From: a virus
Strand: one strand, 5' to 3'
Length of the DNA: 64,000 bases
Virus record (IMG/VR): IMGVR_UViG_3300008952_000002
Location: 124,001 to 188,000 of that record
Shown here: positions 49,388 through 57,661 of the stretch, piece by piece
Numbering within the stretch: the stretch's first letter is position 1
How the letters are laid out: each line of letters opens with the position of its first letter
Translations under genes and position numbers: made by a program
The notes under the pieces: model-generated
What the model was told of the DNA's origin: nothing
The model's database searches: none
The model's input: only the letters and a program-made list of their open reading frames with translations

Positions 49388-49964
49388 AAACTTTTTTAGT
49401 TCGTAATACCTGATGAATTTGGCCGATATCATTTGCTAAGTTTATTCTTTTTGCAAACATACTTATTTCCTCTTCATTGTAATTACTAAGTATAGATAAT
49501 TTTTCAGGATTATAATTGTTGTTTTTAATTCTAATATAATCTATTTGTGGGAACTCTTCTATAACTTCAGCAGTATGTTTTAACCAGTTACCATAATACA
49601 CTTCTTCAGAATCAGTGTCTAGATAGTTTGGTGTGCCGGCATATATATTATTAATTTTTCCGTTTAAACCAGTAAAGTCAAATCCTAATATGTAGATGGT
49701 GGTATGTCCAATGTTACTTGCTAACCACAATGCTGTAGGTCCAGAACTCCAGCCGTGTGGATTTTCAAAGTAGGTTGCTCCTTTATATTTTGCCTTATTA
49801 ATTTCAAATATCATTTCAGGATTAACGGCGACAAGATGATGTGGAGTGAACTCTCTATACAATGCATTACATCCATAGACTATTCCATTTTCTTTTAAAC
49901 TGTCTAAAGATATCGCTTGTCTACTTGTGCCATTCCCTAGTACAAATGCTATATTATTCTTCAT
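49380..49964 (-). CDS. Rossmann-like GNGxSR family protein, paralogue 2 of 3
   Basis: A 194-residue protein with IAFVLGNGTSRQAISL, YGCNALYREF and a later strand IYILGFDF, like the genes at 1007 and 61390. It therefore belongs to the same DUF115-like family with a probable nucleotide-binding fold. ATG 49964 overlaps the end of the upstream gene. The C-terminal half carries a charged helical tail (ENISMFAKRINLANDIG-type). Substrate unknown. Confidence 0.6.
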   Translation of the reverse strand: MKNNIAFVLGNGTSRQAISLDSLKENGIVYGCNALYREFTPHHLVAVNPEMIFEINKAKYKGATYFENPHGWSSGPTALWLASNIGHTTIYILGFDFTGLNGKINNIYAGTPNYLDTDSEEVYYGNWLKHTAEVIEEFPQIDYIRIKNNNYNPEKLSILSNYNEEEISMFAKRINLANDIGQIHQVLRTKKVFN

Positions 49965-50187
49965 CAAGATCTCTCAACTCATTTTCGATTAATGCAGCTA
50001 CAACTGCCCCGGGCGCAATTTCTTTTTCTATAGAAAAAATGAGAAACTCGGCTATTTGAATTTCCTTTTCAATCCAAAATTTGTTGTTGTTTAATTCTTT
50101 AATTCTTGTACGAAGTTCTTCAATTTCTTGTTGTTTTTTCTTCTTTAACTTCAATATTTTGTCAAAGTCTATTATGCCATCGTCCAT
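49954..50187 (-). CDS. Small coiled-coil protein
   Basis: A 77-residue protein starting MDDGIIDFDKILKLKKKKQQ, with a basic coiled coil (EIEELRTRIKELNNNKFWIE) and a hydrophobic segment near FLIFSIEKEIAPGAVVAALI. Its N-terminus echoes the protein at 2680. A late box (AATAAATA on minus) lies six bases before ATG 50187. Function unknown. Confidence 0.5.
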   Translation of the reverse strand: MDDGIIDFDKILKLKKKKQQEIEELRTRIKELNNNKFWIEKEIQIAEFLIFSIEKEIAPGAVVAALIENELRDLDEE

Positions 50188-50193
50188 AATCAA

Positions 50194-50213
50194 TATTTAT
50201 TAAATAATAAATA
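50194..50213. promoter_or_regulatory. Divergent late promoters
   Basis: Minus AATAAATA (50194-50201) and plus AATAAATA (50206-50213) are separated by four bases. The plus box is four bases before ATG 50218. Confidence 0.6.
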
Positions 50214-50217
50214 CAGT

Positions 50218-50637
50218 ATGAGAAAATTATTATTATTCTTGTTATTATTAATACCAACAACAGCGTATAGTTTACAACTATTTGTTGTAGAAGCAGATTG
50301 GTGTCCGTCGTGTCGCGCATGGCAGGCACAAGTACAGCCACTCTATACTCCAGAATTAGATTCGTATCTTCCTTTGATAGAAATTAACATTACACATGGT
50401 ATTATTGAAAACTTAGATTATATTCAATACTATCGTGACGGCAAAATAAAAAAACTTTATGCCACTCCTACGTTCTTTATATGGGACGAAGAAAAAAAGC
50501 GAGAAATTGTAAGATGGGTTGGTTATATCGACGCTGAACATTGGTTCGCAATGCTAGAAAAAGCAATAGACGTTGCTAAAAATTCTATTAAAGATTGTGA
50601 AGAACATAATGTATGTAACAATTTCAATTTAAATTAA
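50218..50637 (+). CDS. Periplasmic thioredoxin-like protein
   Basis: A 139-residue protein with a signal peptide (MRKLLLFLLLLIPTTAYS) and a thioredoxin active site WCPSC near residues 31-35, followed by TPTFFIW and the cis-proline region. It would act on disulfides in the periplasm or extracytoplasmic virion proteins. Two further cysteines (DCEEHNVC) lie near the C-terminus. The late box is four bases upstream. Confidence 0.8.
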   Translation: MRKLLLFLLLLIPTTAYSLQLFVVEADWCPSCRAWQAQVQPLYTPELDSYLPLIEINITHGIIENLDYIQYYRDGKIKKLYATPTFFIWDEEKKREIVRWVGYIDAEHWFAMLEKAIDVAKNSIKDCEEHNVCNNFNLN

Positions 50638-50666
50638 ACATAAATTCTTTATGCATAAGTATTATT

Positions 50667-51020
50667 ATGGATATCTATCACGTCTGGGCAAATATTGAAG
50701 GTGATATTACCGACGAAGAATTTGTCGACAATATTAAAAGTTTCCTTAATCAACTCAAAGAAGAAAATAAAATCGAATCATATCGTATTACACGTTGTAA
50801 GTTAGGATTTCGCAGTATACAAGATTTGCCAGAATGGCATATTATGATTGAAACAACAGACATGTCGCAATTGGAGTCAGCTTTCCATCGCGTTGCCAGG
50901 CCTGATCGCTATGTTTTAGATGAAGTGGAAGGCAAGGTTGATGAAAAACATAAGTCGTTCAATCAATTTGTAGCAGATGATATCCAACACGCATTATACA
51001 GGGACTGGCCAGATGAGTGA
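50667..51020 (+). CDS. DUF6614-like protein
   Basis: A 117-residue protein starting MDIYHVWANIEGDITDEEF, with IESYRITRCKLGF and LPEWHIMIETTDMSQLESAF. These match what I recall of DUF6614, a small conserved marine-bacterial family of unknown function. The stop overlaps the next gene start by eight bases. No catalytic role established. Confidence 0.6.
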   Translation: MDIYHVWANIEGDITDEEFVDNIKSFLNQLKEENKIESYRITRCKLGFRSIQDLPEWHIMIETTDMSQLESAFHRVARPDRYVLDEVEGKVDEKHKSFNQFVADDIQHALYRDWPDE

Positions 51021-51258
51021 TGACAACGTCGTTGATATTAAAGGAAAGAAAATAGACGAAACCAATATTGACGGAAATTTCCTACATAAAATTTTCGATG
51101 ATGAATTTACTAAAACAGTATCTGATCGTTGGTTAATTAAGACACTCGATGTTTTAGCAGAAAGCGGTATTGATACTGATAATGAAGATTTTAATCATGA
51201 TCTATCAATCATAGTTCAATTAATGGACACTTTAATTTATCGGCACAAAAATAAATGA
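51013..51258 (+). CDS. Small acidic protein
   Basis: An 81-residue protein starting at ATG 51013, with NVVDIKGKKIDETNIDGNF and a helical C-terminal half (NHDLSIIVQLMDTLIYRH). It overlaps both neighbours by a few bases, so it is probably translationally coupled between the DUF6614-like protein and the SbmA-like transporter. Function unknown. Confidence 0.5.
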   Translation: MSDDNVVDIKGKKIDETNIDGNFLHKIFDDEFTKTVSDRWLIKTLDVLAESGIDTDNEDFNHDLSIIVQLMDTLIYRHKNK

Positions 51259-52277
51259 TAAAAGCATTTTATAAAACTAAGAAATGGGCACTATGGGCTT
51301 ATGGCGGTGGCTCTCTATTAGTTATATCGTTATGGTTACAAGTTCAATTAACAGTAGCGATAAACACATGGTATGGTGGATTTTATGACTTACTACAAAA
51401 GTCTGGTGAATATAAAAATAATGCCAGTGAAGGCATTTCTTTATTTTATGAAAAATTACTAGGCTTACAATATTTTAGTGATGGTGATCCCTCATTTGCT
51501 GTATTAGCATTTCCATATGTGCTGTTAGCGGTGCTCACTGGGTGGTTTACACGCATATACGGACTCCGTTGGCGAGAGGCAATGACCTTTGACTACATTC
51601 CGCGTTGGCGCAATGTTGAAGAAGAAATTGAAGGTGCATCACAGCGTATTCAAGAGGACTGCAATCGGTTTGCTAGAATTGTAGAAAGTTTGGGATTGCA
51701 AGTTGTGCGGGCGTTAATGACACTCGTTGCGTTTATTCCAGTGCTGTGGGGGTTAAGTTCTTCAGTTACTATTCCATTCTTTAGCGACATTCCTGGCTCA
51801 CTTGTATGGGTAGCATTATTTGTATCTATAGGCGGGTTGGTTATTTCATGGTTTGTAGGTATTAAACTGCCCGGACTTGAATATAACAATCAACGTGTCG
51901 AAGCCGCATTTAGAAAGGATTTAGTGTTTGGTGAAGATGACAAAGTAAACTATGCACAACCAGAAACATTAGCAAGTTTATTCACAGGCATACGTTTCAA
52001 CTATCAACGTTTGTACTTACACTATGGATATTTTGACACATGGATGATTATGTATGATCAAGCAATGGTTATTGTGCCTTACTTAATCGTAGGTCCAAGT
52101 TTGTTTACTGGTGCTGTATTATTAGGTGTAGTAGTGCAAGTGTCAAATGCGTTCCAGAAAGTACATGGTGGGTTTGCATTATTCTTGCATAACTGGACAA
52201 CAATTACAGAATTGCGTTCAATATATAAACGTTTGAGCGAATTCGAGCGCAATCTAAACAAATACGCTATTTCTTGA
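51255..52277 (+). CDS. SbmA/BacA-family membrane transporter
   Basis: A 340-residue protein with about six membrane helices and the family blocks RWREAMTFDYIPRW, ASQRIQEDCNRFARI, LEYNNQRVEAAFRKDLVF and IYKRLSEFE. SbmA/BacA proteins are proton-driven importers of peptides (microcins, proline-rich peptides) and related ligands. It is shorter than the ~400-residue bacterial proteins. A phage copy could change uptake of peptides or cobalamin-like molecules. It overlaps the upstream gene by four bases. Confidence 0.85.
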   Translation: MIKAFYKTKKWALWAYGGGSLLVISLWLQVQLTVAINTWYGGFYDLLQKSGEYKNNASEGISLFYEKLLGLQYFSDGDPSFAVLAFPYVLLAVLTGWFTRIYGLRWREAMTFDYIPRWRNVEEEIEGASQRIQEDCNRFARIVESLGLQVVRALMTLVAFIPVLWGLSSSVTIPFFSDIPGSLVWVALFVSIGGLVISWFVGIKLPGLEYNNQRVEAAFRKDLVFGEDDKVNYAQPETLASLFTGIRFNYQRLYLHYGYFDTWMIMYDQAMVIVPYLIVGPSLFTGAVLLGVVVQVSNAFQKVHGGFALFLHNWTTITELRSIYKRLSEFERNLNKYAIS

Positions 52278-52302
52278 CAATGACCGTAATGTAATATATA
52301 AT
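52274..52302 (+). promoter_or_regulatory. Consensus sigma70 promoter
   Basis: TTGACA, 17 bases, TATAAT; start near 52309 for the nucleotidyltransferase-cupin gene. Confidence 0.8.
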
Positions 52303-52326
52303 TATAGTACAGTAAAATAGATTACG

Positions 52327-52334
52327 AATAAATA
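52327..52334 (+). promoter_or_regulatory. Late box in leaderless geometry
   Basis: AATAAATA, five bases, ATG 52340, giving the gene a second, late promoter. Confidence 0.6.
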
Positions 52335-52339
52335 TTAAT

Positions 52340-53131
52340 ATGGCGACGATAGTAGTAGTCTCAGGCGGATTTGATCCGATTCATAAAGGGCACATTGCAT
52401 TATTTAATGAGGCCAAAAAACTTGGCGACAAACTTATCGTGGCTTTAAACAGTGACAAGTGGCTTTCTCGTAAAAAAGGTAGATCATTTATGCTTTTTGA
52501 AGAGAGGGCACTTATTCTTAATAGTCTTTCAGTAGTAGACGATGTAGTTGGATTTAATGACAAAGACAATACTGCCATCCATGCATTAGAAAAAATAAAG
52601 GAACATTATCCAAATGATACAATTGTTTTTGCCAACGGGGGTGACAGAGACACCACCAATGTTCCTGAACAAGCAATAGCAGACGTTGAGTTTATTTTTG
52701 GCGTTGGTGGTTTTGAAAAGAAGACTTCATCTAGTCAATTGATTCGTAATTATAAATTTGGTATGTGTTATACGGATTATGGTTATTATAATGTTGTATA
52801 TCAAGATAGTAATTGTAGAGTAAAAGAAGTAAGTTTGGAACCCAAACATCAAATGACTTTTGGGCGCCATATGAGAAAAAGTGAATTTTGGTTTGTTATG
52901 GGTGGTCAATGTATAGTAGACTATGCATGGGAAGAAACATTAGGAAATATTAAATCACGTGATTTAGACGCTCATCAACATTTTTATATTCCATTGGGTC
53001 AATTCCATGCATTGCGTAATGAAAACAAACGCAAAGCATGTAAGTTAATGGTTATTGAATATGGAAATGCGATGTTAGCAAATGAGCATGATTTTGAATC
53101 AATTGATGAATATGGAGAACAGTTTGCATAG
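52340..53131 (+). CDS. Nucleotidyltransferase-cupin fusion
   Basis: A 263-residue fused enzyme. Residues 1-~135 form a cytidylyl/adenylyltransferase-like domain with GGFDPIHKGH (HxGH motif) and SSSQLIRN (related to the ISSSxIR block). Residues ~140-263 are a cupin like type II mannose-6-phosphate isomerases (SEFWFVMGGQCIVDY, LDAHQHFYIPLGQFHAL). This pairing suits making an activated sugar. It has both an early sigma70 promoter and a late box, so it may be made throughout infection. Confidence 0.75.
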   Translation: MATIVVVSGGFDPIHKGHIALFNEAKKLGDKLIVALNSDKWLSRKKGRSFMLFEERALILNSLSVVDDVVGFNDKDNTAIHALEKIKEHYPNDTIVFANGGDRDTTNVPEQAIADVEFIFGVGGFEKKTSSSQLIRNYKFGMCYTDYGYYNVVYQDSNCRVKEVSLEPKHQMTFGRHMRKSEFWFVMGGQCIVDYAWEETLGNIKSRDLDAHQHFYIPLGQFHALRNENKRKACKLMVIEYGNAMLANEHDFESIDEYGEQFA

Positions 53132-53143
53132 GAAATCTCAACA

Positions 53144-53440
53144 ATGCATTGGACAAAAGAAACCAGGGATGAAAAGCGTATAAGATTACAAGAATGGCAT
53201 ATTTGGTTTGCTTGGAAGCCAGTAAGACTTTGGCATATCATTTCAAAAGGCGAAGAAAGAAAGGTTGCAGAATCAAATAAAATAGTGTGGCTTGAAAAAG
53301 TTATGCGAAAGAGAAATCCAAATAGTATAGCCTATATATATATGGTTAAAGATGATGCGCTTTTAATGGAAATCGCTGATTATAAAACAGTATCACCACA
53401 TATTGAATCAATATTGGATGATCAAGATTTGGATATTTAA
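53144..53440 (+). CDS. Conserved small protein
   Basis: A 98-residue protein with an aromatic start (MHWTKETRDEKRIRLQEWHI) and FAWKPVRLWH, ending in an acidic tail. No catalytic motif visible. It lies between the sugar-nucleotide-type gene and a zinc-ribbon gene and shares their direction. Function unknown. Confidence 0.45.
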   Translation: MHWTKETRDEKRIRLQEWHIWFAWKPVRLWHIISKGEERKVAESNKIVWLEKVMRKRNPNSIAYIYMVKDDALLMEIADYKTVSPHIESILDDQDLDI

Positions 53441-53442
53441 AT

Positions 53443-53640
53443 ATGCCAATATACGAATATAAATGCACAAATGAAGTATGTGAAATGATGGTAGAAGTCA
53501 TGCAAAAAATAAATGATGAGCCATTAAAGTTTTGCCCACATTGCTCTCAAGAAACACTTAAAAAAATAATATCACAATCTAACTTTGTTCTTAAAGGGAC
53601 TGGCTGGTTTAAAACCACAGCAAAGCCTTCTAGTGAATAG
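53443..53640 (+). CDS. FmdB-type zinc-ribbon protein
   Basis: A 65-residue protein with the FmdB ribbon MPIYEYKCTNEVCEMM and CPHC, then a basic IISQSNFVLKGTGW segment. Such proteins are small regulatory or accessory zinc proteins; their role is not settled. It overlaps the next gene by one base (TAGTG). Confidence 0.7.
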   Translation: MPIYEYKCTNEVCEMMVEVMQKINDEPLKFCPHCSQETLKKIISQSNFVLKGTGWFKTTAKPSSE

Positions 53641-54299
53641 TGACTACAATATCCACATATAATATAAAAACTTATGAACAATACAAAGACATGATAAAAG
53701 ACAAAATAATACTAACAGACGTAGATGGCGTTTTACTAGATTGGGAGTTTGCTTTTCACGTATGGATGGAAAAACACGGACACACTCCTATAAAAGAACA
53801 CAAACAAATATATGGTATTGCTAAACGTTTTAGCATTACACCAGAACAAGGCAAACGACTCACATCAAGTTTTAATGAAAGTGCGTCAATTGGATTTTTG
53901 CCGCCCTCGCGTGACTCTGTTCACTATGTTAAGAAATTACATGAACAGCACGGTTATGTTTTCCATGCTATTACATCACTAAGCACAGATCCATACGCAG
54001 GTAAACTACGTGAGAGAAACTTGGCAAAACTGTTTGGTGAAACAGCATTTGAGAAAGTTATTTGTCTAGATACTGGTGCCGACAAAGATGAAGCACTATC
54101 GCCGTACAGAAATACACAATGCTGGTGGATCGAAGATAAAGTAAAAAATGCAGAAGTAGGAAAACGTTTAGGACTTAACAGCGTTATATTCGAACACGGG
54201 CATAATATGGACTATGAAGGTGACATTCCCTTAGCAAAAAATTGGGAAGAAATTTATAATTTAATTATTAATAAAAGTGTGGAAAGATTTACAGTCTAA
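53640..54299 (+). CDS. HAD-superfamily phosphatase-like protein
   Basis: A 219-residue enzyme with the HAD nucleophile motif ILTDVDGVLLDWE, followed by SLSTD and the GADKDEAL ... WWIEDKVKN region. HAD enzymes are commonly phosphatases. It is started at GTG 53640, overlapping the upstream stop; an alternative start is MIKDK at 53691. Substrate unknown; it converges with the IscA-like gene. Confidence 0.65.
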   Translation: MTTISTYNIKTYEQYKDMIKDKIILTDVDGVLLDWEFAFHVWMEKHGHTPIKEHKQIYGIAKRFSITPEQGKRLTSSFNESASIGFLPPSRDSVHYVKKLHEQHGYVFHAITSLSTDPYAGKLRERNLAKLFGETAFEKVICLDTGADKDEALSPYRNTQCWWIEDKVKNAEVGKRLGLNSVIFEHGHNMDYEGDIPLAKNWEEIYNLIINKSVERFTV

Positions 54300-54628
54300 T
54301 TATTAGGCATCTGAAAAGATTCGCCACAACCGCATGAATTAGTGTCTGGTATTGTTACTTTAAAAGCAGGCATAAAATCACCAGTATAATCTATAGTAGC
54401 ATCTTTCATATATGATGCTGTTAAACTATCTATTAGAAGTTCTTTACTTTCGCCTAGATCAAAAGTAATATCGCTTTCCTCTTTACCTGTTCCAATTGCC
54501 CATTTACCAAGCAACCCGGAACATCCGCCGCCATCTAAAAAGTATCTAACGTCGGATACTTCGTTTTTGTTTGCAATCACTAGTAGTTGTGCTAGTGCTG
54601 ATTCAGTTATTGTGATACTCTGTTCCAT
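54296..54628 (-). CDS. A-type Fe-S carrier (IscA/ErpA-like)
   Basis: A 110-residue protein with the three-cysteine A-type scaffold: GGGCSGLLG and the C-terminal CGCGESF. A-type proteins hold and deliver Fe-S clusters. With five radical SAM enzymes in this window, cluster supply may be the reason a virus carries it, which is inference. It overlaps the upstream glycosyltransferase-like gene by 26 bases. Confidence 0.85.
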   Translation of the reverse strand: MEQSITITESALAQLLVIANKNEVSDVRYFLDGGGCSGLLGKWAIGTGKEESDITFDLGESKELLIDSLTASYMKDATIDYTGDFMPAFKVTIPDTNSCGCGESFQMPNN

Positions 54629-55490
54629 ACTCTTTTTTAAAAATATTTTTTAAATTATTAAAATTTTGTGACGTCTCTCTATATTTTAGCCACCAATTAT
54701 CGTCCTTCAAGGCTAACGACATTCCTAACTTAACACCTTCTATGCAATATTTACCGTTATAACGATCATAACCTACGCTTTCCCAATGGTGCAATCTTTC
54801 TTCTTGGTAAAGTGTATCGTGCTTGGGTGTCTTCATATTTAGTATTTGATAAGTAAGTCTATTTCCTATTCTAAAGCCTGCCTTCCATGCATCGTAAGGA
54901 GAAGAATTAAATGCATCAATACTTCCGATTCGTCGTACAGGAACTCCGGACGCTTTAAATGTATCAGCTGCGGTAGCTTTTGGATAATATATATATGGTT
55001 TATTAGATTTATATGTAAAGCCTATTGGACTGTGTGGTAAAATTTCTCCGTTAATAGGATTTACTGTATCCCACATAACTGATAAATTTGGATAAATTGT
55101 TTCTATGTCAACCGGAATAGAATTTTCTTTTTGATCACGAATATTATGGTACAAAACGTTTTTATACCATTGAATAGGAAGTTTAAAGTCAAAATCATTA
55201 CATATAATATTGTCTCCTTCGACAATATAATAAAATTTTGTTTCGGACAATTCCCTACATGCGTTATAAGCATTGAGTATGCCCGTAACGCCATTTACTC
55301 TTTTTGCATTTGGTACTAGTTTTTTTAAAGTTTCAAAGTTTTTATCAGCATCTTTTTCATAATAACTCATAAAAATAACATCAAACTTTAAATTTAATGG
55401 TTTTACATTAGAATAATCTGTTTTTTCTAGTAGAAATTTGTCTAGTACATCTAAATCCATTTTACGGACTTTTTTTAAATCATCGTTCAT
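54603..55490 (-). CDS. Glycosyltransferase-like protein
   Basis: A 295-residue protein. The N-terminal half has Rossmann-type strands (FDVIFMSYYEKDADKNF, AKRVNGVTGILNAYNAC) and an acidic FYYIVEGDNIICNDFDFKL that looks like a metal-binding D-x-D-type site (EGDN). The C-terminal half is aromatic (NLSVMWDTVNP, WWLKYRETSQN). A glycosyltransferase fold is likely but not proven. Its ATG follows TGTAAATA by exactly five bases. Confidence 0.5.
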   Translation of the reverse strand: MNDDLKKVRKMDLDVLDKFLLEKTDYSNVKPLNLKFDVIFMSYYEKDADKNFETLKKLVPNAKRVNGVTGILNAYNACRELSETKFYYIVEGDNIICNDFDFKLPIQWYKNVLYHNIRDQKENSIPVDIETIYPNLSVMWDTVNPINGEILPHSPIGFTYKSNKPYIYYPKATAADTFKASGVPVRRIGSIDAFNSSPYDAWKAGFRIGNRLTYQILNMKTPKHDTLYQEERLHHWESVGYDRYNGKYCIEGVKLGMSLALKDDNWWLKYRETSQNFNNLKNIFKKEYGTEYHNN

Positions 55491-55495
55491 ATTAA

Positions 55496-55509
55496 TATTT
55501 ACATAAATA
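55496..55509. promoter_or_regulatory. Overlapping divergent late promoters
   Basis: Minus TGTAAATA (55496-55503), leaderless for ATG 55490, and plus CATAAATA (55502-55509) share two bases. The plus leader is about 33 bases long. Confidence 0.6.
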
Positions 55510-55547
55510 CAATAGTACTTTATTAACTTTACGATGGAAACATTACT

Positions 55548-56180
55548 ATGGATATGAGAAGCATTTTAACAACACTAGACTTAATTAACCAACCAAAGCC
55601 TGCAGATGTTATTGCAGAGGACGAGGTTGAAGAAGAACTTACTCTAGAAGAACTTGAAGCATTAGAAGAAGATGACGAGTTAGAAGAAGCATGGGTAAGT
55701 GTTGATGACTTTGATGATCGCCCAGCGAGTGAATATAAACTTGTAAGCAGTGAAGAAGAAGACACAGACCATGGAACACTCCATAAATCCAAGTATGAAA
55801 GAGAAGATGGCGAGTTCACAGAAAAACAAATTAGAATGGCTTTTGGTATTTTAAATGATCCACGTTATAAAGGTGGCAACTTAACAGACGCAATAGAAGC
55901 AATTGAAGGTATTGCTCCAGGCTTATCAGAGCACCCAGCCGTTCAACGTGCTATGTTAGCAACATCAGAAAGTGTTGAAGAAGTTGATGAAACTTCTGAT
56001 CAACAACTAGACGAAGCATTTTCACGCAAGCATTATGAACTATTTGCAAGTATGTTGCAAGAAATTACAGACCTTAATGCAAGAATGGACTTTGCTGATC
56101 GTTTGGTAACCTTGTTTAGACAAGACAACCCACGTTTTAACGACGAGTTATTCCTTAAGGCCGCAGGTTTAGCAGACTAG
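55548..56180 (+). CDS. Virion-associated acidic/helical protein
   Basis: A 210-residue protein with an acidic N-terminal half (EDEVEEELTLEELEALEED) and a helical C-terminus with FASMLQEITDLNARMDFADR and LFRQDNPRFNDELFLKAAG, which resembles conserved marine T4-like phage proteins. It has a plus-strand late box upstream. The N-terminus MDMRSILTTLDLI does not clearly fit the leader family. Likely a virion or assembly protein; function unknown. Confidence 0.5.
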   Translation: MDMRSILTTLDLINQPKPADVIAEDEVEEELTLEELEALEEDDELEEAWVSVDDFDDRPASEYKLVSSEEEDTDHGTLHKSKYEREDGEFTEKQIRMAFGILNDPRYKGGNLTDAIEAIEGIAPGLSEHPAVQRAMLATSESVEEVDETSDQQLDEAFSRKHYELFASMLQEITDLNARMDFADRLVTLFRQDNPRFNDELFLKAAGLAD

Positions 56181-56190
56181 AACAATATAC

Positions 56191-56219
56191 TTGACTTTCT
56201 TAGTAACATAGTATAAAAT
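56191..56219 (+). promoter_or_regulatory. Sigma70-type promoter, leaderless geometry
   Basis: TTGACT, 17 bases, TAAAAT; the -10 box ends six bases before ATG 56226. Confidence 0.65.
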
Positions 56220-56225
56220 TGTGTT

Positions 56226-56684
56226 ATGACTAAAAAATACATCTATCTCGCAGGCCCGATTGCGGAATGCACTTACGGCGAAGCGAACGACTGGCGAAAT
56301 GAAGTTAGTGAAAAACTAAATCCTAATATTATTGGAATTTCTCCGTTGCGTTGTGAGCCAATGCAAGGAGAAACATATGGTCCTGGAAATGACCCAAGAT
56401 TTAATGCTCCCGGAGCAATTGCCGCTAAAAATTGGTATGACACAGAAACATGTGACTTAGTATTAGCATTTTTGCCAAAAGAACTAAATAACCGTAGACC
56501 GTCATATGGCACAATTATTGAAATTGGTTGGGCAATTGGCTTAAGAAAACCTCTTATTGTCGTCACAGATGATGAATATCTCGCTAACCATCCACTTATT
56601 AAAGCGAAGGCAAATTGGGTGTTTAACGATTTTCAAAATGCTGTTGATGTAATACATGGTTTATTTGATGATTATGTTAATTAA
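56226..56684 (+). CDS. Nucleoside 2-deoxyribosyltransferase-like protein
   Basis: A 152-residue protein beginning with the family phrase KKYIYLAGPIAECTYGEAND (GPI and Y near the nucleotide site), later CDLVLAFLPKELN and GTIIEIGWAIGL, with the E of EIGWA as the likely nucleophile. It would swap bases between deoxyribose units or hydrolyse nucleotides in salvage. The leaderless sigma70 promoter supports early expression. Confidence 0.75.
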   Translation: MTKKYIYLAGPIAECTYGEANDWRNEVSEKLNPNIIGISPLRCEPMQGETYGPGNDPRFNAPGAIAAKNWYDTETCDLVLAFLPKELNNRRPSYGTIIEIGWAIGLRKPLIVVTDDEYLANHPLIKAKANWVFNDFQNAVDVIHGLFDDYVN

Positions 56685-56702
56685 CATATTGACTTGTAAA
56701 TA

Positions 56703-57464
56703 ATGCTTTTATACACTAACGGCGACAGCCATCTTGCGGCAACTTACCAACATCCAAACAGTGAAGAATCTATAATGTTTCAGCCTGAAGTATCATTTGC
56801 TGGATTACTAGCAAAAAAACATAATCTAGACTATATAAATGAATCCGTTGCTGGATGTAGTAACAACAGAATTATTCGCACTAGTAAAGAATTTCTAAGA
56901 GATAAAGACCCTGAAAATACTATAGTTCTAATAGGGTGGTCAACAGTTGAACGTACCGAATGGTATGCAGATGGAGTATGGCATCAAATATGTGGCGAAC
57001 CGTTATACCAGTATAATTTTCGCGAAAGTGTGCTTCCTCCCAATTTTGATAAAATACGCTGGCATGACAAAAGTGCTGAATGGATTACACTTAGCATGAT
57101 GTGGTCTAACTATACAAATAGACTATTAAATGACCATAAGGAAACAGGCAACATAATATTTCAATCTAGAACTCTAGAGTTTCAATACTACTTTAAAGAA
57201 TTTAGTGATTGGTTAACTAAAAGAAACTTTAAGCACATGTTTTTACATTTACACGAGGTTTTTAATGTAAACGAATTCTTTAAAAATAACTGGAATAATG
57301 ACGCATGGTTGTTTAATGATCCCTATGATCCATCCATTGCTTTCACTCGTAAGTCAGTGGCCTTAGGTCATAAATCGGACAAATGGCAACATTTTGGTCC
57401 CGAAGCACATAAAGATTATGCAAACTATATAGAACAGGAGTTTATAAATAAATTACTTAAATGA
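56703..57464 (+). CDS. SGNH-hydrolase-like protein (3 of 3)
   Basis: A 253-residue protein starting MLLYTNGDSHLAATYQHPN, with a nucleophile-type GDSH, a NESVAGCSNNRI block and a C-terminal FGPEAHKDYANY. This is the SGNH order D-S, G, N, H. It shares no close sequence with the two other SGNH-like proteins here. A glycan- or lipid-ester substrate is plausible. It overlaps the next small gene by four bases. Confidence 0.55.
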   Translation: MLLYTNGDSHLAATYQHPNSEESIMFQPEVSFAGLLAKKHNLDYINESVAGCSNNRIIRTSKEFLRDKDPENTIVLIGWSTVERTEWYADGVWHQICGEPLYQYNFRESVLPPNFDKIRWHDKSAEWITLSMMWSNYTNRLLNDHKETGNIIFQSRTLEFQYYFKEFSDWLTKRNFKHMFLHLHEVFNVNEFFKNNWNNDAWLFNDPYDPSIAFTRKSVALGHKSDKWQHFGPEAHKDYANYIEQEFINKLLK

Positions 57465-57661
57465 AAACAACTGAATTAACTTGTACTGACAACAATCAAA
57501 AGGTTCCAGCAGATATTTTACGTAAAAGCGATAAAATACTTGAGGTGGCTATTCATGGAACAGACGTTCCTATTAAGCTATATAGAAAAACTCCTGTTGA
57601 TAAAACATACGTTGGTAGATATGCCGGTTTAGAATTCATCTCTACTGGCGAACAATCCTAA
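57461..57661 (+). CDS. Small unknown protein
   Basis: A 66-residue protein starting at ATG 57461, overlapping the SGNH-like gene by four bases, with LTCTDNNQKVPADILRKSDK and strands LEVAIHGTDVPIKLY and TYVGRYAGLEFIST. No recognised motif. Beta-rich; function unknown. Confidence 0.45.
   Translation: MKTTELTCTDNNQKVPADILRKSDKILEVAIHGTDVPIKLYRKTPVDKTYVGRYAGLEFISTGEQS

Noticed and set aside
55533-55556. Upstream short reading frame in the leader of gene 55548
   Set aside because: An ATG with a seven-codon frame exists, but such frames arise by chance and nothing suggests attenuation.
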